Below, in pieces: positions 52,092-61,627 of a stretch of 64,000 bases of DNA (within the stretch, counting starts at the first letter, position 1; every line of letters starts with the position of its first letter). This DNA is from Citrobacter amalonaticus Y19 (GTDB lineage: Bacteria; Pseudomonadota; Gammaproteobacteria; Enterobacterales; Enterobacteriaceae), in assembly GCF_000981805.1 (NCBI RefSeq), contig NZ_CP011132.1:3100001-3164000 (forward strand), given 5' to 3'. A program made the position numbers and the translations under genes. The notes beneath the pieces are model-generated. The model worked only from the letters and a program-made list of their open reading frames with translations, ran no database searches and was not told where the DNA came from.

Positions 52092-53585
52092 TTAGCGTTG
52101 CCCCCCGACAACCGCCTCAATCCGTTCTTGCAGATAGGGAAAGAACGGATTCGAGGTGACACGCATTAACGTATCCAGCCCCACCAGCAGCGTGGCGGTC
52201 TCTCCGCGCAGCGCAATCGTGCCAATGCTCAACCCATAGCGATTCAACTCATCCGGCTTTAATCCATAAAGAGAATCGGTCAGTGGAAACGGCACCGCCA
52301 CATGCGACAGCGAGTACATCTCCTGCGGCCAGGCGTCTCGTAATGGCTGAACCTGCACGTCACGCGCCCCGGCGAGCGTGTCACGCGCCACCACGGCCAG
52401 AGTTTCCGCCGTGGCGTTGGTCACCACCGTCGTACGGTAAGCACGCGGAACAGGCGGCAACAGCGTCGCTGCGGCGGTATAAGAAGTACTACGCAACAGT
52501 GGCCGCAGGTTAGCAGCCTGATTGATATCAAACAGCACCAGTTCGCTGCCATTTGGCCCCAGATAGCGATACAACGAGTCCACCACCGCCTGGGTGTTGA
52601 CAGTAGAATCCATCACCGACTGAAAGGTCAGCACCGGCGGCAGATCGTGAAGTCGCGTATTCTGCGCATCCTGTACGATTTGCTGCTGTAGCGCTTTGGT
52701 CAGCAGATAAGACTGCCGCGCCGCATTCACCGGGAACGAATTGTATTTGAAGGGGTTATATTCTGGCGTGACGTTAAGCCACGCGGCTTTGGCAAAGGCG
52801 GGGAACAACGCCGGCAATCCCGCCAGTCCGGCAAAACGGGCGAAGGATGTGACGCCAATCATCGGCGACAACAGCACTACCTGACGTGGGCGTCGCAGCG
52901 CGGCGTCGTCCAGACTGTCCAGCGTGTATTTCAGCGCCAGCGCACCGCCGTTAGAGTAACCCACCAGATGCAGCGGCACTTCAGTACCCGCCAGTCGCGT
53001 TGCCTCACGGACCGCCAGACGCGTCGCGGCCAGCCACGCTTCCCAGTCGACCGCCGTTAGCGCTCCCGGCGCAGTACCGTGTCCGGGCAGGCGCGGCACC
53101 ACGGCGATGAATCCCTGCTGCTGGTAGATCTGCGCTACATATTTCAGGCTGTAGGGCGAATCGGTCAGACCGTGCAGCATCACGGCAACACCGCGCGGTT
53201 TGCCTTGCGGCATCAGCACGAATGAGCAGTTTCCGTTGGGAGTAAATTGCGCCGGATACACCCGGCTGCCCGACCAGAAACGGTTGATCGGCGTCTGCTC
53301 ATCCGCGCTCAGTTTATCGCCCACCTGTTTTTGCAGATCGGCAAACAGCGCCTCTTCCCGCGCCTGATACTGCGCAAACGTGGCGTTGTCCAGCGCCGCC
53401 GCGCTCATCTCATTCCCGTGCCAGGTATGCCAGGGATGAAGGTCCGGCCCGCTCTCTGTCTGATACACCCGCACGCCGAGGAAAACAATCAATACCACCA
53501 GCAGCGTCAGCACCACGTGTTTGACCAGCGCCAACAGGCCGGAACTGATCCACTTCACCCGACGAAAGAGGTTTTTAATCAACAT
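52092..53585 (-). CDS. Membrane-anchored alpha/beta hydrolase
   Basis: The 497-residue protein has an N-terminal membrane anchor (LALVKHVVLTLLVVLIVFLG, about 17-37) and an alpha/beta-hydrolase domain facing the periplasm. The oxyanion motif HGLTDSPYS is near 168, the nucleophile elbow GYSNGG (Ser about 231), and a likely His in SLSHVAVPFP near 430. The substrate is not evident: esterase or lipase-like. It is convergent with the preceding repeat-protein gene, 57 bp away. Start ATG 53585 has little Shine-Dalgarno. Confidence 0.8.
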   Translation of the reverse strand: MLIKNLFRRVKWISSGLLALVKHVVLTLLVVLIVFLGVRVYQTESGPDLHPWHTWHGNEMSAAALDNATFAQYQAREEALFADLQKQVGDKLSADEQTPINRFWSGSRVYPAQFTPNGNCSFVLMPQGKPRGVAVMLHGLTDSPYSLKYVAQIYQQQGFIAVVPRLPGHGTAPGALTAVDWEAWLAATRLAVREATRLAGTEVPLHLVGYSNGGALALKYTLDSLDDAALRRPRQVVLLSPMIGVTSFARFAGLAGLPALFPAFAKAAWLNVTPEYNPFKYNSFPVNAARQSYLLTKALQQQIVQDAQNTRLHDLPPVLTFQSVMDSTVNTQAVVDSLYRYLGPNGSELVLFDINQAANLRPLLRSTSYTAAATLLPPVPRAYRTTVVTNATAETLAVVARDTLAGARDVQVQPLRDAWPQEMYSLSHVAVPFPLTDSLYGLKPDELNRYGLSIGTIALRGETATLLVGLDTLMRVTSNPFFPYLQERIEAVVGGQR

Positions 53586-53720
53586 GTTTATTTCGAGCCT
53601 CGCTCATCAGACGCACCACAACCGGCGTTAGTGTAGGCTAAGCGGCGGTTTCCTCAACTTTTTCTTCCCTTTTCTCCTGGTCATCCTCCCCTTATCCCTG
53701 CACTTAATAATGTTAATTTT

Positions 53721-53739
53721 TTGTTGTTTTTGATCACAA
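53721..53739 (+). promoter_or_regulatory. Possible CRP half-site upstream of glaH
   Basis: GTTGT-TTTTGA-TCACA has the right spacing and a perfect right half of a CRP site. In E. coli the csiD (glaH) promoter needs cAMP-CRP and sigma-S, and is repressed by GlaR (CsiR). Only the half-site is seen here. Confidence 0.4.
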
Positions 53740-53858
53740 AAAAGAAACAAAAAGTTCATTTTGTGCGCGTTTATTAAAAATGTAGATATTTTTAATTTAT
53801 GGCTACGAAATGAGCTTCGCCATGTTTCCCTGACCATCTACTGAGAGGATCGATTCTG

Positions 53859-54836
53859 ATGAATGCACTGACTGCCGTTAAACCGAACGCTGAAGATCCA
53901 GACCAACACTACAACGGATTTACGCTGAAACCGTCAGCTCAGTCTCCGCGTCTGCTGGAGCTGACCTTTTCCGCCCGGACGACGGAACACTTTCTCCAGC
54001 AGGTCGCGCAGTGGCCGGTGCAGGCTCTGGAATATAAATCGTTCCTGCGCTTCAAAGTGGGCCAGATCCTCGACAGTCTGTGCGACAACCAGTTGCAACC
54101 GCTGCTGCTTAAAACGCTGCTCGATCGCGCAGAGGGAGCGTTGCTGATCAACGCGGAAGGCATTGATGACGTAGCGCAGGCTGACGAGATGGTCAAACTG
54201 GCAACCGCGGTGGCGCATCTGGTTGGACGCTCCAACTTTGATGCCATGAGCGGTCAGTACTATGCGCGCTTTGTGGTGAAAAATGTCGATAACTCAGACA
54301 GCTATCTGCGTCAGCCGCACCGCGTCATGGAGTTGCACAACGACGGAACCTATGTCGAAGAGATCACCGATTACGTGCTGATGATGAAGATCGACGAGCA
54401 GAACATGACCGGCGGCAACTCGCTGCTGCTGCATCTCGACGACTGGGAGCATCTCGACGAGTACTTCAGCCATCCACTGGCACGTCGTCCGATGCGCTTC
54501 GCCGCGCCGCCCAGCAAGAACGTCAGCCATGATGTGTTCCACCCGGTGTTTGACGTCGACCAACAGGGCCGCCCGGTCATGCGCTACATCGACCAGTTCG
54601 TGCAGCCGAAAGATTTTGAGGAAGGCGTCTGGCTGAGCGACCTGTCCGACGCACTCGAAACCAGCAAAAGCATCCTGTCCGTTCCGGTATCGGTGGGTAA
54701 ATTCCTGTTGATTAACAACCTGTTCTGGCTGCACGGTCGCGATCGCTTTACCTCGCACCCGGACCTGCGCCGCGAACTGATGCGCCAGCGCGGCTACTTC
54801 GCTTATTCCACCCACCACTACCAGACTCACCAGTAA
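53859..54836 (+). CDS. glaH: Glutarate 2-hydroxylase GlaH (CsiD)
   Basis: The 325-residue Fe(II)/2-oxoglutarate-dependent oxygenase converts glutarate to L-2-hydroxyglutarate with 2-oxoglutarate and O2, in lysine breakdown. The iron ligands His160 and Asp162 (LHNDGTY) and His292 (WLHGRDRF) are in place, and Arg in the HPDLRRELMRQRGYF end fits 2-oxoglutarate binding. Length equals the E. coli protein. It is the first gene of glaH-lhgO-gabD-gabT-gabP; lhgO starts 18 bp downstream. In E. coli the operon is induced in stationary phase. Confidence 0.97.
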   Translation: MNALTAVKPNAEDPDQHYNGFTLKPSAQSPRLLELTFSARTTEHFLQQVAQWPVQALEYKSFLRFKVGQILDSLCDNQLQPLLLKTLLDRAEGALLINAEGIDDVAQADEMVKLATAVAHLVGRSNFDAMSGQYYARFVVKNVDNSDSYLRQPHRVMELHNDGTYVEEITDYVLMMKIDEQNMTGGNSLLLHLDDWEHLDEYFSHPLARRPMRFAAPPSKNVSHDVFHPVFDVDQQGRPVMRYIDQFVQPKDFEEGVWLSDLSDALETSKSILSVPVSVGKFLLINNLFWLHGRDRFTSHPDLRRELMRQRGYFAYSTHHYQTHQ

Positions 54837-54854
54837 GCGTGAAGGAACAAGCGG

Positions 54855-56123
54855 ATGTATGATTTTGTGATTATTGGCGGCGGCATTATCGGCATGTCGA
54901 CCGCCATGCAGTTAATTGAGGTGTATCCGGACGCCCGGGTCGCGCTGCTGGAAAAAGAGTCCGGCCCGGCCTGTCATCAGACGGGCCACAACAGCGGCGT
55001 GATCCATGCCGGGGTCTATTACACCCCCGGCAGCCTGAAAGCGCAGTTTTGTCTCGCCGGCAACCGCGCGACCAAAGCCTTTTGCGATCAAAACGGCATC
55101 CGCTATGACACCTGCGGCAAGATGCTGGTCGCCACCTCGGAACAGGAAATGGAACGGATGCGCGCCCTGTGGGATCGCACCGCCGCCAACGGCCTGGAGC
55201 GCGAGTGGCTGAATGCGCAGGAACTGCGCGAGCGCGAACCGAACATTACCGGACTCGGTGGCATTTTTGTGCCGTCCAGCGGGATTGTCAGCTACCGTGA
55301 CGTGACGGAAGCGATGGCGAAAATCTTCCAGGCCAGAGGCGGCGAGATCCTCTACAACGCCGACGTCAGCGCCCTGAAAGAACACGCCACGGGCGTGGTG
55401 GTGCGTACCCGCCAGGGGCAGGAATTTACCGGTGCGACGCTGATTACCTGTTCCGGACTGATGGCTGACCGGCTGGTGAAAATGCTTGGCGTCGAACCCG
55501 GTTTTATCATCTGCCCGTTCCGTGGCGAATACTTCCGTCTGGCGGCGGAGCACAACCAGATAGTCAACCATCTGATCTACCCAATCCCCGATCCGGCAAT
55601 GCCGTTTCTCGGCGTCCATCTTACCCGCATGATTGACGGCAGCGTCACGGTCGGGCCGAACGCCGTGCTGGCGTTTAAGCGCGAAGGCTATCGCAAGCGC
55701 GACTTTTCGCTCAATGACACGCTGGAGATCCTCGGTTCTACCGGCATTCGTCGGGTCCTGCAAAACAACCTGCGCGCAGGACTTAGCGAGATGAAAAACT
55801 CGCTGTGCAAAAGTGGCTATCTGCGGCTGGTGCAAAAGTACTGCCCGAGCCTGACGCTAAACGATCTGCAACCGTGGCCTGCAGGCGTTCGCGCGCAGGC
55901 GGTCTCGCCGGACGGCAAGCTGATCGACGATTTTCTGTTTGTCACCACCCCACGCTCGATCCACACCTGCAACGCCCCTTCTCCGGCGGCGACGTCTGCG
56001 CTCCCCATCGGCGCGCATATTGTCAGCCAGGTACAGACGCTGTTGGCAAGCCAGAGCAATCCCGGACGCACGCTGCGTGCGGCACGTAGCGTGAACACCT
56101 TACACGCTGCCTTTACCCGTTAA
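54855..56123 (+). CDS. lhgO: L-2-hydroxyglutarate dehydrogenase (quinone-linked)
   Basis: The 422-residue FAD enzyme oxidises L-2-hydroxyglutarate made by GlaH back to 2-oxoglutarate, passing electrons to the membrane quinone pool. The N-terminal FAD motif VIIGGGIIGMSTAMQL, the CHQTGHNSGVIHAGVYY region and GVRAQAVSPDGKLIDDF near the C-terminus are typical of LhgO (YgaF). Together GlaH and LhgO turn glutarate into central metabolites. It sits 18 bp after glaH and 23 bp before gabD. Confidence 0.96.
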   Translation: MYDFVIIGGGIIGMSTAMQLIEVYPDARVALLEKESGPACHQTGHNSGVIHAGVYYTPGSLKAQFCLAGNRATKAFCDQNGIRYDTCGKMLVATSEQEMERMRALWDRTAANGLEREWLNAQELREREPNITGLGGIFVPSSGIVSYRDVTEAMAKIFQARGGEILYNADVSALKEHATGVVVRTRQGQEFTGATLITCSGLMADRLVKMLGVEPGFIICPFRGEYFRLAAEHNQIVNHLIYPIPDPAMPFLGVHLTRMIDGSVTVGPNAVLAFKREGYRKRDFSLNDTLEILGSTGIRRVLQNNLRAGLSEMKNSLCKSGYLRLVQKYCPSLTLNDLQPWPAGVRAQAVSPDGKLIDDFLFVTTPRSIHTCNAPSPAATSALPIGAHIVSQVQTLLASQSNPGRTLRAARSVNTLHAAFTR

Positions 56124-56146
56124 CCTTTTTAAGACAGGAAGCCATC

Positions 56147-57595
56147 ATGCAACTTAACGATCCGACGTTGTTCCGTCAGCAGGCCTTGATCGACGGCCAG
56201 TGGCGCGATGCCGATAGCGGCGACGCCATTACGGTAACCAACCCGGCCAACGGCCAGACGCTGGGCTGCGTACCGAAAATGGGCAGCGCGGAAACCCGCG
56301 AAGCCATTGAGGCCGCTCATCGTGCACTGCCCGCCTGGCGCAGCCTCACCGCCAAAGAACGGGCAAACATTCTGCGTCGCTGGTTCAATCTGATGCTGGA
56401 ACATCAGGACGATCTCGCCCGTCTGATGACTCTGGAACAGGGCAAGCCGCTGGCGGAAGCCAAAGGAGAAATCAGCTATGCCGCCTCCTTTATTGAGTGG
56501 TTTGCCGAAGAAGGTAAACGTATTTATGGCGACACCATTCCCGGACACCAGGCCGACAAACGCCTGATCGTCATTAAACAGCCCATTGGCGTCACTGCCG
56601 CTATTACGCCGTGGAATTTCCCTTCGGCGATGATCACCCGCAAAGCGGGTCCGGCACTGGCGGCAGGCTGTACGATGGTGCTTAAACCCGCCAGCCAGAC
56701 GCCGTTCTCCGCGCTGGCGCTGGCGGAACTGGCAAACCGCGCCGGGATACCGGCGGGCGTATTCAGCGTCGTCACCGGTTCGGCGAGCGCGGTCGGCAAC
56801 GAACTGACCGGCAACCCATTGGTGCGCAAGCTGTCATTTACCGGCTCGACGGAAATTGGCCGCCAGTTGATGGAACAGTGCGCCAAAGACATCAAAAAAG
56901 TCTCCCTGGAGTTGGGGGGTAACGCGCCGTTTATCGTCTTTGACGATGCCGACCTGGATAAAGCAGTAGAAGGCGCGCTGGCGTCAAAGTTTCGCAATGC
57001 CGGGCAGACCTGTGTTTGCGCCAACCGTCTGTATGTGCAGGACGGCGTGTACGAGCGCTTTGCGGAGAAACTGCAACAGGCGGTAAACAAACTGCATCTC
57101 GGCGACGGTCTGTCCCCCAATGTCACCACCGGCCCGCTGATTGATGAGAAAGCGGTCGCCAAAGTGCAGGAGCACATCGCCGACGCGCTGGAAAAAGGTG
57201 CCCGGGTGATTAGCGGTGGAAAACCGCACGCGCTGGGCGGCAATTTCTTCCAGCCGACCATTCTGGTCGACGTACCGGACAACGCGAAGGTCGCCAAAGA
57301 AGAGACCTTCGGCCCGCTGGCCCCACTGTTCCGCTTTAGTGATGAAGCCGACGTCATCAGACAGGCCAACGACACCGAATTTGGTCTGGCGGCCTATTTC
57401 TATGCCCGTGATTTAAGCCGCGTCTTTCGCGTGGGCGAGGCGCTGGAATACGGCATCGTCGGCATTAACACCGGCATTATCTCAAACGAAGTCGCGCCGT
57501 TTGGCGGGATAAAAGCCTCCGGTCTTGGCCGTGAAGGTTCCAAATACGGCATCGAAGATTACTTAGAAATCAAATATCTGTGCATCGGCCTTTAA
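56147..57595 (+). CDS. gabD: Succinate-semialdehyde dehydrogenase (NADP+)
   Basis: The 482-residue aldehyde dehydrogenase has the catalytic Glu in LELGGNAPF (about 255) and Cys in GQTCVCAN (about 289), and the cofactor region FTGSTEIGRQLM. It oxidises succinate semialdehyde to succinate, and glutarate semialdehyde to glutarate in lysine catabolism, thus feeding GlaH. Length equals E. coli GabD. It follows lhgO by 23 bp and precedes gabT by 25 bp. Confidence 0.97.
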   Translation: MQLNDPTLFRQQALIDGQWRDADSGDAITVTNPANGQTLGCVPKMGSAETREAIEAAHRALPAWRSLTAKERANILRRWFNLMLEHQDDLARLMTLEQGKPLAEAKGEISYAASFIEWFAEEGKRIYGDTIPGHQADKRLIVIKQPIGVTAAITPWNFPSAMITRKAGPALAAGCTMVLKPASQTPFSALALAELANRAGIPAGVFSVVTGSASAVGNELTGNPLVRKLSFTGSTEIGRQLMEQCAKDIKKVSLELGGNAPFIVFDDADLDKAVEGALASKFRNAGQTCVCANRLYVQDGVYERFAEKLQQAVNKLHLGDGLSPNVTTGPLIDEKAVAKVQEHIADALEKGARVISGGKPHALGGNFFQPTILVDVPDNAKVAKEETFGPLAPLFRFSDEADVIRQANDTEFGLAAYFYARDLSRVFRVGEALEYGIVGINTGIISNEVAPFGGIKASGLGREGSKYGIEDYLEIKYLCIGL

Positions 57596-57620
57596 TAATA
57601 TAACGACTGGAGAACACCTG

Positions 57621-58904
57621 ATGAGCACCAATAACGAATTAATGCAGCGTCGCAGCAACGCCGTCCCGCGTGGCGTAGGGCAGATCCACCCGATCTTTGC
57701 CGAGCGTGCGGAAAACTGTCGGGTCTGGGACGTAGAAGGCCGCGAGTATCTGGATTTTGCTGGCGGCATCGCGGTGCTGAACACCGGACACCTGCACCCG
57801 CAGATCGTCTCAGCGGTCGAAGAACAGCTGAAAAAGCTGTCTCATACCTGCTTCCAGGTGCTGGCCTATGAGCCGTATCTGCAACTGTGCGAAATCATGA
57901 ACCAGAAAGTGCCGGGCGACTTCGCCAAGAAAACCCTGCTGGTCACCACCGGTTCTGAGGCGGTGGAAAACGCGGTGAAGATAGCCCGCGCCGCCACCAA
58001 ACGGTCGGGAACCATCGCCTTTAGCGGCGCGTACCACGGTCGCACCCACTACACCCTATCGCTGACCGGGAAAGTGAACCCGTACTCAGCCGGAATGGGG
58101 CTGATGCCCGGTCACGTCTACCGCGCACTTTACCCCTGCGCCCTGCACGGTATTAGCGAAGACGACGCCATCGCCAGCATTCATCGCATCTTCAAAAATG
58201 ATGCCGCACCGGAAGATATCGCCGCCATTGTGATTGAGCCGGTACAGGGCGAAGGCGGTTTTTACGCTGCCTCGCCAGCCTTTATGCAACGCCTGCGCGC
58301 GATTTGCGATGAACACGGGATCATGCTGATTGCCGATGAAGTGCAAAGCGGCGCAGGCCGGACCGGTACGCTGTTCGCAATGGAGCAGATGGGCGTGGCG
58401 CCGGACATTACCACCTTCGCCAAGTCTATCGCCGGGGGCTTCCCGCTGGCGGGCGTAACCGGACGCGCAGCGGTGATGGACGCGGTCCCGCCGGGTGGAC
58501 TGGGCGGCACCTATGCCGGCAACCCGATTGCCTGTGCCGCTGCTCTGGCAGTGTTAAACATTTTCGAGCAGGAAAATCTGCTGCAAAAAGCCAATGAGCT
58601 CGGCGAAACCCTGCGCAATGGCCTGCTGGCGATTGCCGAAACGCATCGTGAAATCGGCGATGTCCGTGGTCTGGGGGCGATGATCGCCATCGAGCTGTTT
58701 GAAGACGGCGATCACAACAAGCCGGATGCAAAACTGACAGCTGAGATCGTCGCTCGTGCCCGCGACAAAGGGCTGATCCTGCTCTCCTGCGGACCGTACT
58801 ACAACGTGCTGCGTATCCTCGTTCCTCTGACCATCGAAGAGGCACAGATTCGCCAGGGTCTGGATATTATCGCCCAGTGCTTTGACGAGGCTAAGCAACG
58901 TTAA
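57621..58904 (+). CDS. gabT: 4-aminobutyrate aminotransferase
   Basis: The 427-residue class III aminotransferase moves the amino group of GABA (or 5-aminovalerate) to 2-oxoglutarate, giving succinate (or glutarate) semialdehyde for GabD. The PLP lysine is in FAKSIAGGFPLAG (about 268) and the Asp in IADEVQSGAGRTG (about 239). Length and sequence agree with E. coli GabT. A block of REP units separates it from gabP. Confidence 0.97.
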   Translation: MSTNNELMQRRSNAVPRGVGQIHPIFAERAENCRVWDVEGREYLDFAGGIAVLNTGHLHPQIVSAVEEQLKKLSHTCFQVLAYEPYLQLCEIMNQKVPGDFAKKTLLVTTGSEAVENAVKIARAATKRSGTIAFSGAYHGRTHYTLSLTGKVNPYSAGMGLMPGHVYRALYPCALHGISEDDAIASIHRIFKNDAAPEDIAAIVIEPVQGEGGFYAASPAFMQRLRAICDEHGIMLIADEVQSGAGRTGTLFAMEQMGVAPDITTFAKSIAGGFPLAGVTGRAAVMDAVPPGGLGGTYAGNPIACAAALAVLNIFEQENLLQKANELGETLRNGLLAIAETHREIGDVRGLGAMIAIELFEDGDHNKPDAKLTAEIVARARDKGLILLSCGPYYNVLRILVPLTIEEAQIRQGLDIIAQCFDEAKQR

Positions 58905-58917
58905 CCCTGGCAGCCAA

Positions 58918-59105
58918 TTGCCGGATGGCGCTTCGCTTATCCGGCCTACAGAGTCGGCGCGGTTTGTAGGCCGGATAAGGCGCAGCCGCCATCCGGCCCA
59001 CAGAATCGGCGTGGTTTGTAGGCCGGATAAGGCGCAGTCGCCATCCGGCCCACAGAGTCGGCGTGGTTTGTAGGCCGGATAAGGCGCAGCCGCCATCCGG
59101 CAAAC
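58918..59105. repeat. BIME: four REP units between gabT and gabP
   Basis: Four REP palindromes: one inverted (GCCGGATGGCGCTTCGCTTA) at 58919, then three nearly identical copies with core GTAGGCCGGATAAGGCGCAG starting at about 58966, 59020 and 59069, separated by CACAGARTCGGCGTGGTTT-type spacers. It interrupts the operon and may stabilise the upstream mRNA or bind gyrase/IHF; the role is inferred. Confidence 0.95.
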
Positions 59106-59133
59106 GACTCAATAACAATAAAGAGGGCATAAG

Positions 59134-60534
59134 ATGGGGCAACTGTCGCAATCACATGATTTAGGGGGCGGGCTGAAATCACGCCACGTCACCATGCTGT
59201 CTATTGCCGGCGTTATCGGCGCAAGTCTGTTTGTGGGTTCCAGCGTGGCGATAGCCCAGGCCGGGCCCGCCGTCCTGCTAGCCTATCTGTTCGCCGGGTT
59301 ACTGGTGGTGATGATCATGCGGATGCTGGCCGAAATGGCCGTCGCCACGCCGGACACCGGTTCCTTTTCCACCTACGCCGATAAAGCTATCGGCCGTTGG
59401 GCGGGTTACACCATCGGCTGGTTGTACTGGTGGTTCTGGGTGCTGGTGATCCCGCTTGAAGCGAATATCGCCGCCATCATCCTCAACTCCTGGGTTCCCG
59501 GCGTCCCGATCTGGCTGTTCTCGCTGGTTATTACGCTGGCGTTAACCGGCAGTAATTTGCTGAGCGTCAAAAACTACGGTGAGTTTGAGTTCTGGCTGGC
59601 GCTGTGCAAAGTGATTGCCATCCTCGCCTTTATCGTCCTCGGCGCGACGGCGATCGGCGGCTTTTACCCTCACGCTGAAGTCAGCGGTATCTCGCGCTTG
59701 TGGGATCACGGCGGCTTTATGCCGAACGGCTTTGGCGCGGTGCTGAGCGCGATGCTGATCACCATGTTCTCATTTATGGGCGCTGAGATTGTCACCATTG
59801 CCGCCGCTGAGTCCGACACGCCGGATAAACATATCGTCCGCGCCACCAACTCGGTCATCTGGCGTATTTCAATCTTCTATCTGTGCTCGATCTTTGTCGT
59901 CGTCGCCCTGATCCCGTGGAACATGCCGGGACTGAAAGAGGTTGGCTCCTATCAGTCGGTATTGGAGCTGCTACATATTCCGCATGCCAAACTGATCATG
60001 GACTGCGTGATCCTGCTGTCGGTGACCAGTTGCCTGAACTCGGCGCTGTATACTGCGTCGCGGATGCTCTACTCCCTGAGCCGCCGTGGCGACGCGCCAG
60101 CCATGATGGGCAAAATCAATCGCAGCAAAACGCCTTACGTGGCGGTGTTGCTCTCAACCGGCGCGGCATTTTTAACCGTGGTCGTGAACTATTACGCTCC
60201 GGCAAAAGTGTTTAAGTTCCTGATCGACAGCTCCGGCGCCATCGCCCTGCTGGTGTATCTGGTCATCGCCGTTTCCCAGTTGCGGATGCGCAAAATCCTG
60301 CTGGCGGAAGGCGGCGAGCTCAAACTGAAAATGTGGCTCTATCCGTGGCTGACCTGGCTGGTGATTGGCTTTATCAGTTTTGTGCTGATTGTGATGCTCT
60401 TTCGCCCGGCGCAACAGCTGGAAGTTATTTCTACCGGGCTGCTGGGACTGGGAATTATTTGTACCGTACCGATTATGTCGCGCTGGAAAAAACTGGTATT
60501 GTGGCAAAAGACACCGCTGCAAAATACCCGTTAA
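59134..60534 (+). CDS. gabP: GABA permease
   Basis: The 466-residue APC-family transporter has 12 membrane segments and is nearly the same as E. coli GabP (GLKSRHVTMLSIAGVIGASL, the consensus amphipathic region FMGAEIVTIAAAES, YALSRRGDAP-type loop seen as LYSLSRRGDAPAMMGKINRS). It imports GABA, and in E. coli likely 5-aminovalerate, with protons. Start ATG 59134 lies just after the REP block. Confidence 0.97.
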   Translation: MGQLSQSHDLGGGLKSRHVTMLSIAGVIGASLFVGSSVAIAQAGPAVLLAYLFAGLLVVMIMRMLAEMAVATPDTGSFSTYADKAIGRWAGYTIGWLYWWFWVLVIPLEANIAAIILNSWVPGVPIWLFSLVITLALTGSNLLSVKNYGEFEFWLALCKVIAILAFIVLGATAIGGFYPHAEVSGISRLWDHGGFMPNGFGAVLSAMLITMFSFMGAEIVTIAAAESDTPDKHIVRATNSVIWRISIFYLCSIFVVVALIPWNMPGLKEVGSYQSVLELLHIPHAKLIMDCVILLSVTSCLNSALYTASRMLYSLSRRGDAPAMMGKINRSKTPYVAVLLSTGAAFLTVVVNYYAPAKVFKFLIDSSGAIALLVYLVIAVSQLRMRKILLAEGGELKLKMWLYPWLTWLVIGFISFVLIVMLFRPAQQLEVISTGLLGLGIICTVPIMSRWKKLVLWQKTPLQNTR

Positions 60535-60579
60535 ATGATTTCCCGGCGCAGGCCGGGAACAGGATTCAGGAGTAAGACC

Positions 60580-61272
60580 ATGACCGCCATTTCCCATCCG
60601 ACGGCCATAGATGGATACCGCTGGCTGAAGAACGATATTATCCGCGGTATTTATCAGCCTGATGAAAAACTGCGCATGAGTTTATTAACCTCACGCTATT
60701 CTCTTGGCGTTGGGCCGCTCAGAGAGGCGCTTTCTCATCTGGTGGCGGAACGGCTGGTCACGGTAGTGAATCAGAAAGGGTATCGGGTGGCGTCCATGTC
60801 AGAGCAGGAACTGCTCGATATTTTCGACGCCCGCGCCAATATGGAAGCGATGCTGGTGAGTCTGGCGATTAAACGCGGCGGTGACGAATGGGAAGCCGAG
60901 ATCCTCGCTCGCGCCCATATGCTCAGCAAGCTTGAGGCAAGCGACGCCAGCGAACATCTGCTGGATGAGTGGGATTTACGCCATCAGGCCTTCCACACCG
61001 CCATCGTCGCCGGATGCGGTTCGCAGTACCTGCTGCAAATGCGCGAACGGCTGTTCGATCTCGCGGCGCGCTATCGGTTTATCTGGCTACGAAAAACGGT
61101 CTTGTCGGTTGAAATGCTGGAGGATAAACACGTTCAGCATCAGACGCTAACAGAGGCAATTCTGGCGCGCGATGCGGCACGCGCCAGTGAACTTATGCGC
61201 CAACATTTGCTGACGCCGATTCCTATTATCCAGCAGGCCATGACCGGTAAACTGCGGGTAGAAAAATCCTGA
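60580..61272 (+). CDS. glaR: GntR-family repressor GlaR (CsiR)
   Basis: Start ATG 60580 follows CAGGAG and gives 230 residues; a reading from the gabP stop would add 15. The FadR-subfamily winged helix covers about 10-75 (YSLGVGPLREALSHLVAERL), and the FCD ligand domain 80-220 with the metal-binding Asp/His pattern (FDARANMEAM, HQAFHTAIVAGCGS, EDKHVQHQTL). It represses glaH in E. coli and is released by glutarate. It is the last gene of the operon, 45 bp after gabP. Its stop is 3 bp from the yqaE stop. Confidence 0.95.
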   Translation: MTAISHPTAIDGYRWLKNDIIRGIYQPDEKLRMSLLTSRYSLGVGPLREALSHLVAERLVTVVNQKGYRVASMSEQELLDIFDARANMEAMLVSLAIKRGGDEWEAEILARAHMLSKLEASDASEHLLDEWDLRHQAFHTAIVAGCGSQYLLQMRERLFDLAARYRFIWLRKTVLSVEMLEDKHVQHQTLTEAILARDAARASELMRQHLLTPIPIIQQAMTGKLRVEKS

Positions 61273-61275
61273 AGG

Positions 61276-61446
61276 TTAAGAAAGCGTTGAAGGACGCGTT
61301 TGCACCCAGAACGCGTGAATCAGACCCGGGATATAGCCCAGCAGGGTCAAAATGATATTAAGAATGAATGCCCAGCCAAATCCTTTCCCCAGCAGGACGC
61401 CCAGCGGGGGCAGAACGATCGTAAAAACAATTCTCCAGAAACCCAT
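61276..61446 (-). CDS. yqaE: PMP3-family membrane proteolipid YqaE
   Basis: A 56-residue protein MGFWRIVFTIVLPPLGVLLG... GLIHAFWVQTRPSTLS with two membrane segments, matching E. coli YqaE except for the longer tail. PMP3/UPF0057 proteins are small membrane peptides linked to osmotic and stress tolerance. It is read convergently with glaR, 3 bp between stops. In E. coli, ygaU lies between csiR and yqaE; it is missing here. Confidence 0.94.
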   Translation of the reverse strand: MGFWRIVFTIVLPPLGVLLGKGFGWAFILNIILTLLGYIPGLIHAFWVQTRPSTLS

Positions 61447-61587
61447 ACACACTCCAAAAAGAAAAATGACTTATTGTTAAAAAAGAGATTTTATCTCTAA
61501 GCCTGGTGAGCTTAGCGGAGATTGCCAGTCCCCTCTCGCGCTTTTACCCTCTTTTACGCGCTTTACGCTGGCATGCGTTTCGCTTTT

Positions 61588-61626
61588 ACTTTAGAATTTA
61601 CTTAATTTAGCAAAACCTAAAATACA
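61588..61626 (+). promoter_or_regulatory. Probable ygaV operator/promoter
   Basis: TTTAGAATTTACTTAATTTA GCAAAACCTAAAATA shows AT-rich imperfect dyads immediately before the ygaV start. In E. coli YgaV represses its own operon, with release by sulfur or tributyltin; the same is assumed here. Confidence 0.45.
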
Positions 61627-61627
61627 T

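Noticed and set aside
58918..59105. REP block looked at as a CRISPR-like array
   Set aside because: Repeats are palindromic REP units with near-identical short spacers and no cas genes; it is a BIME.
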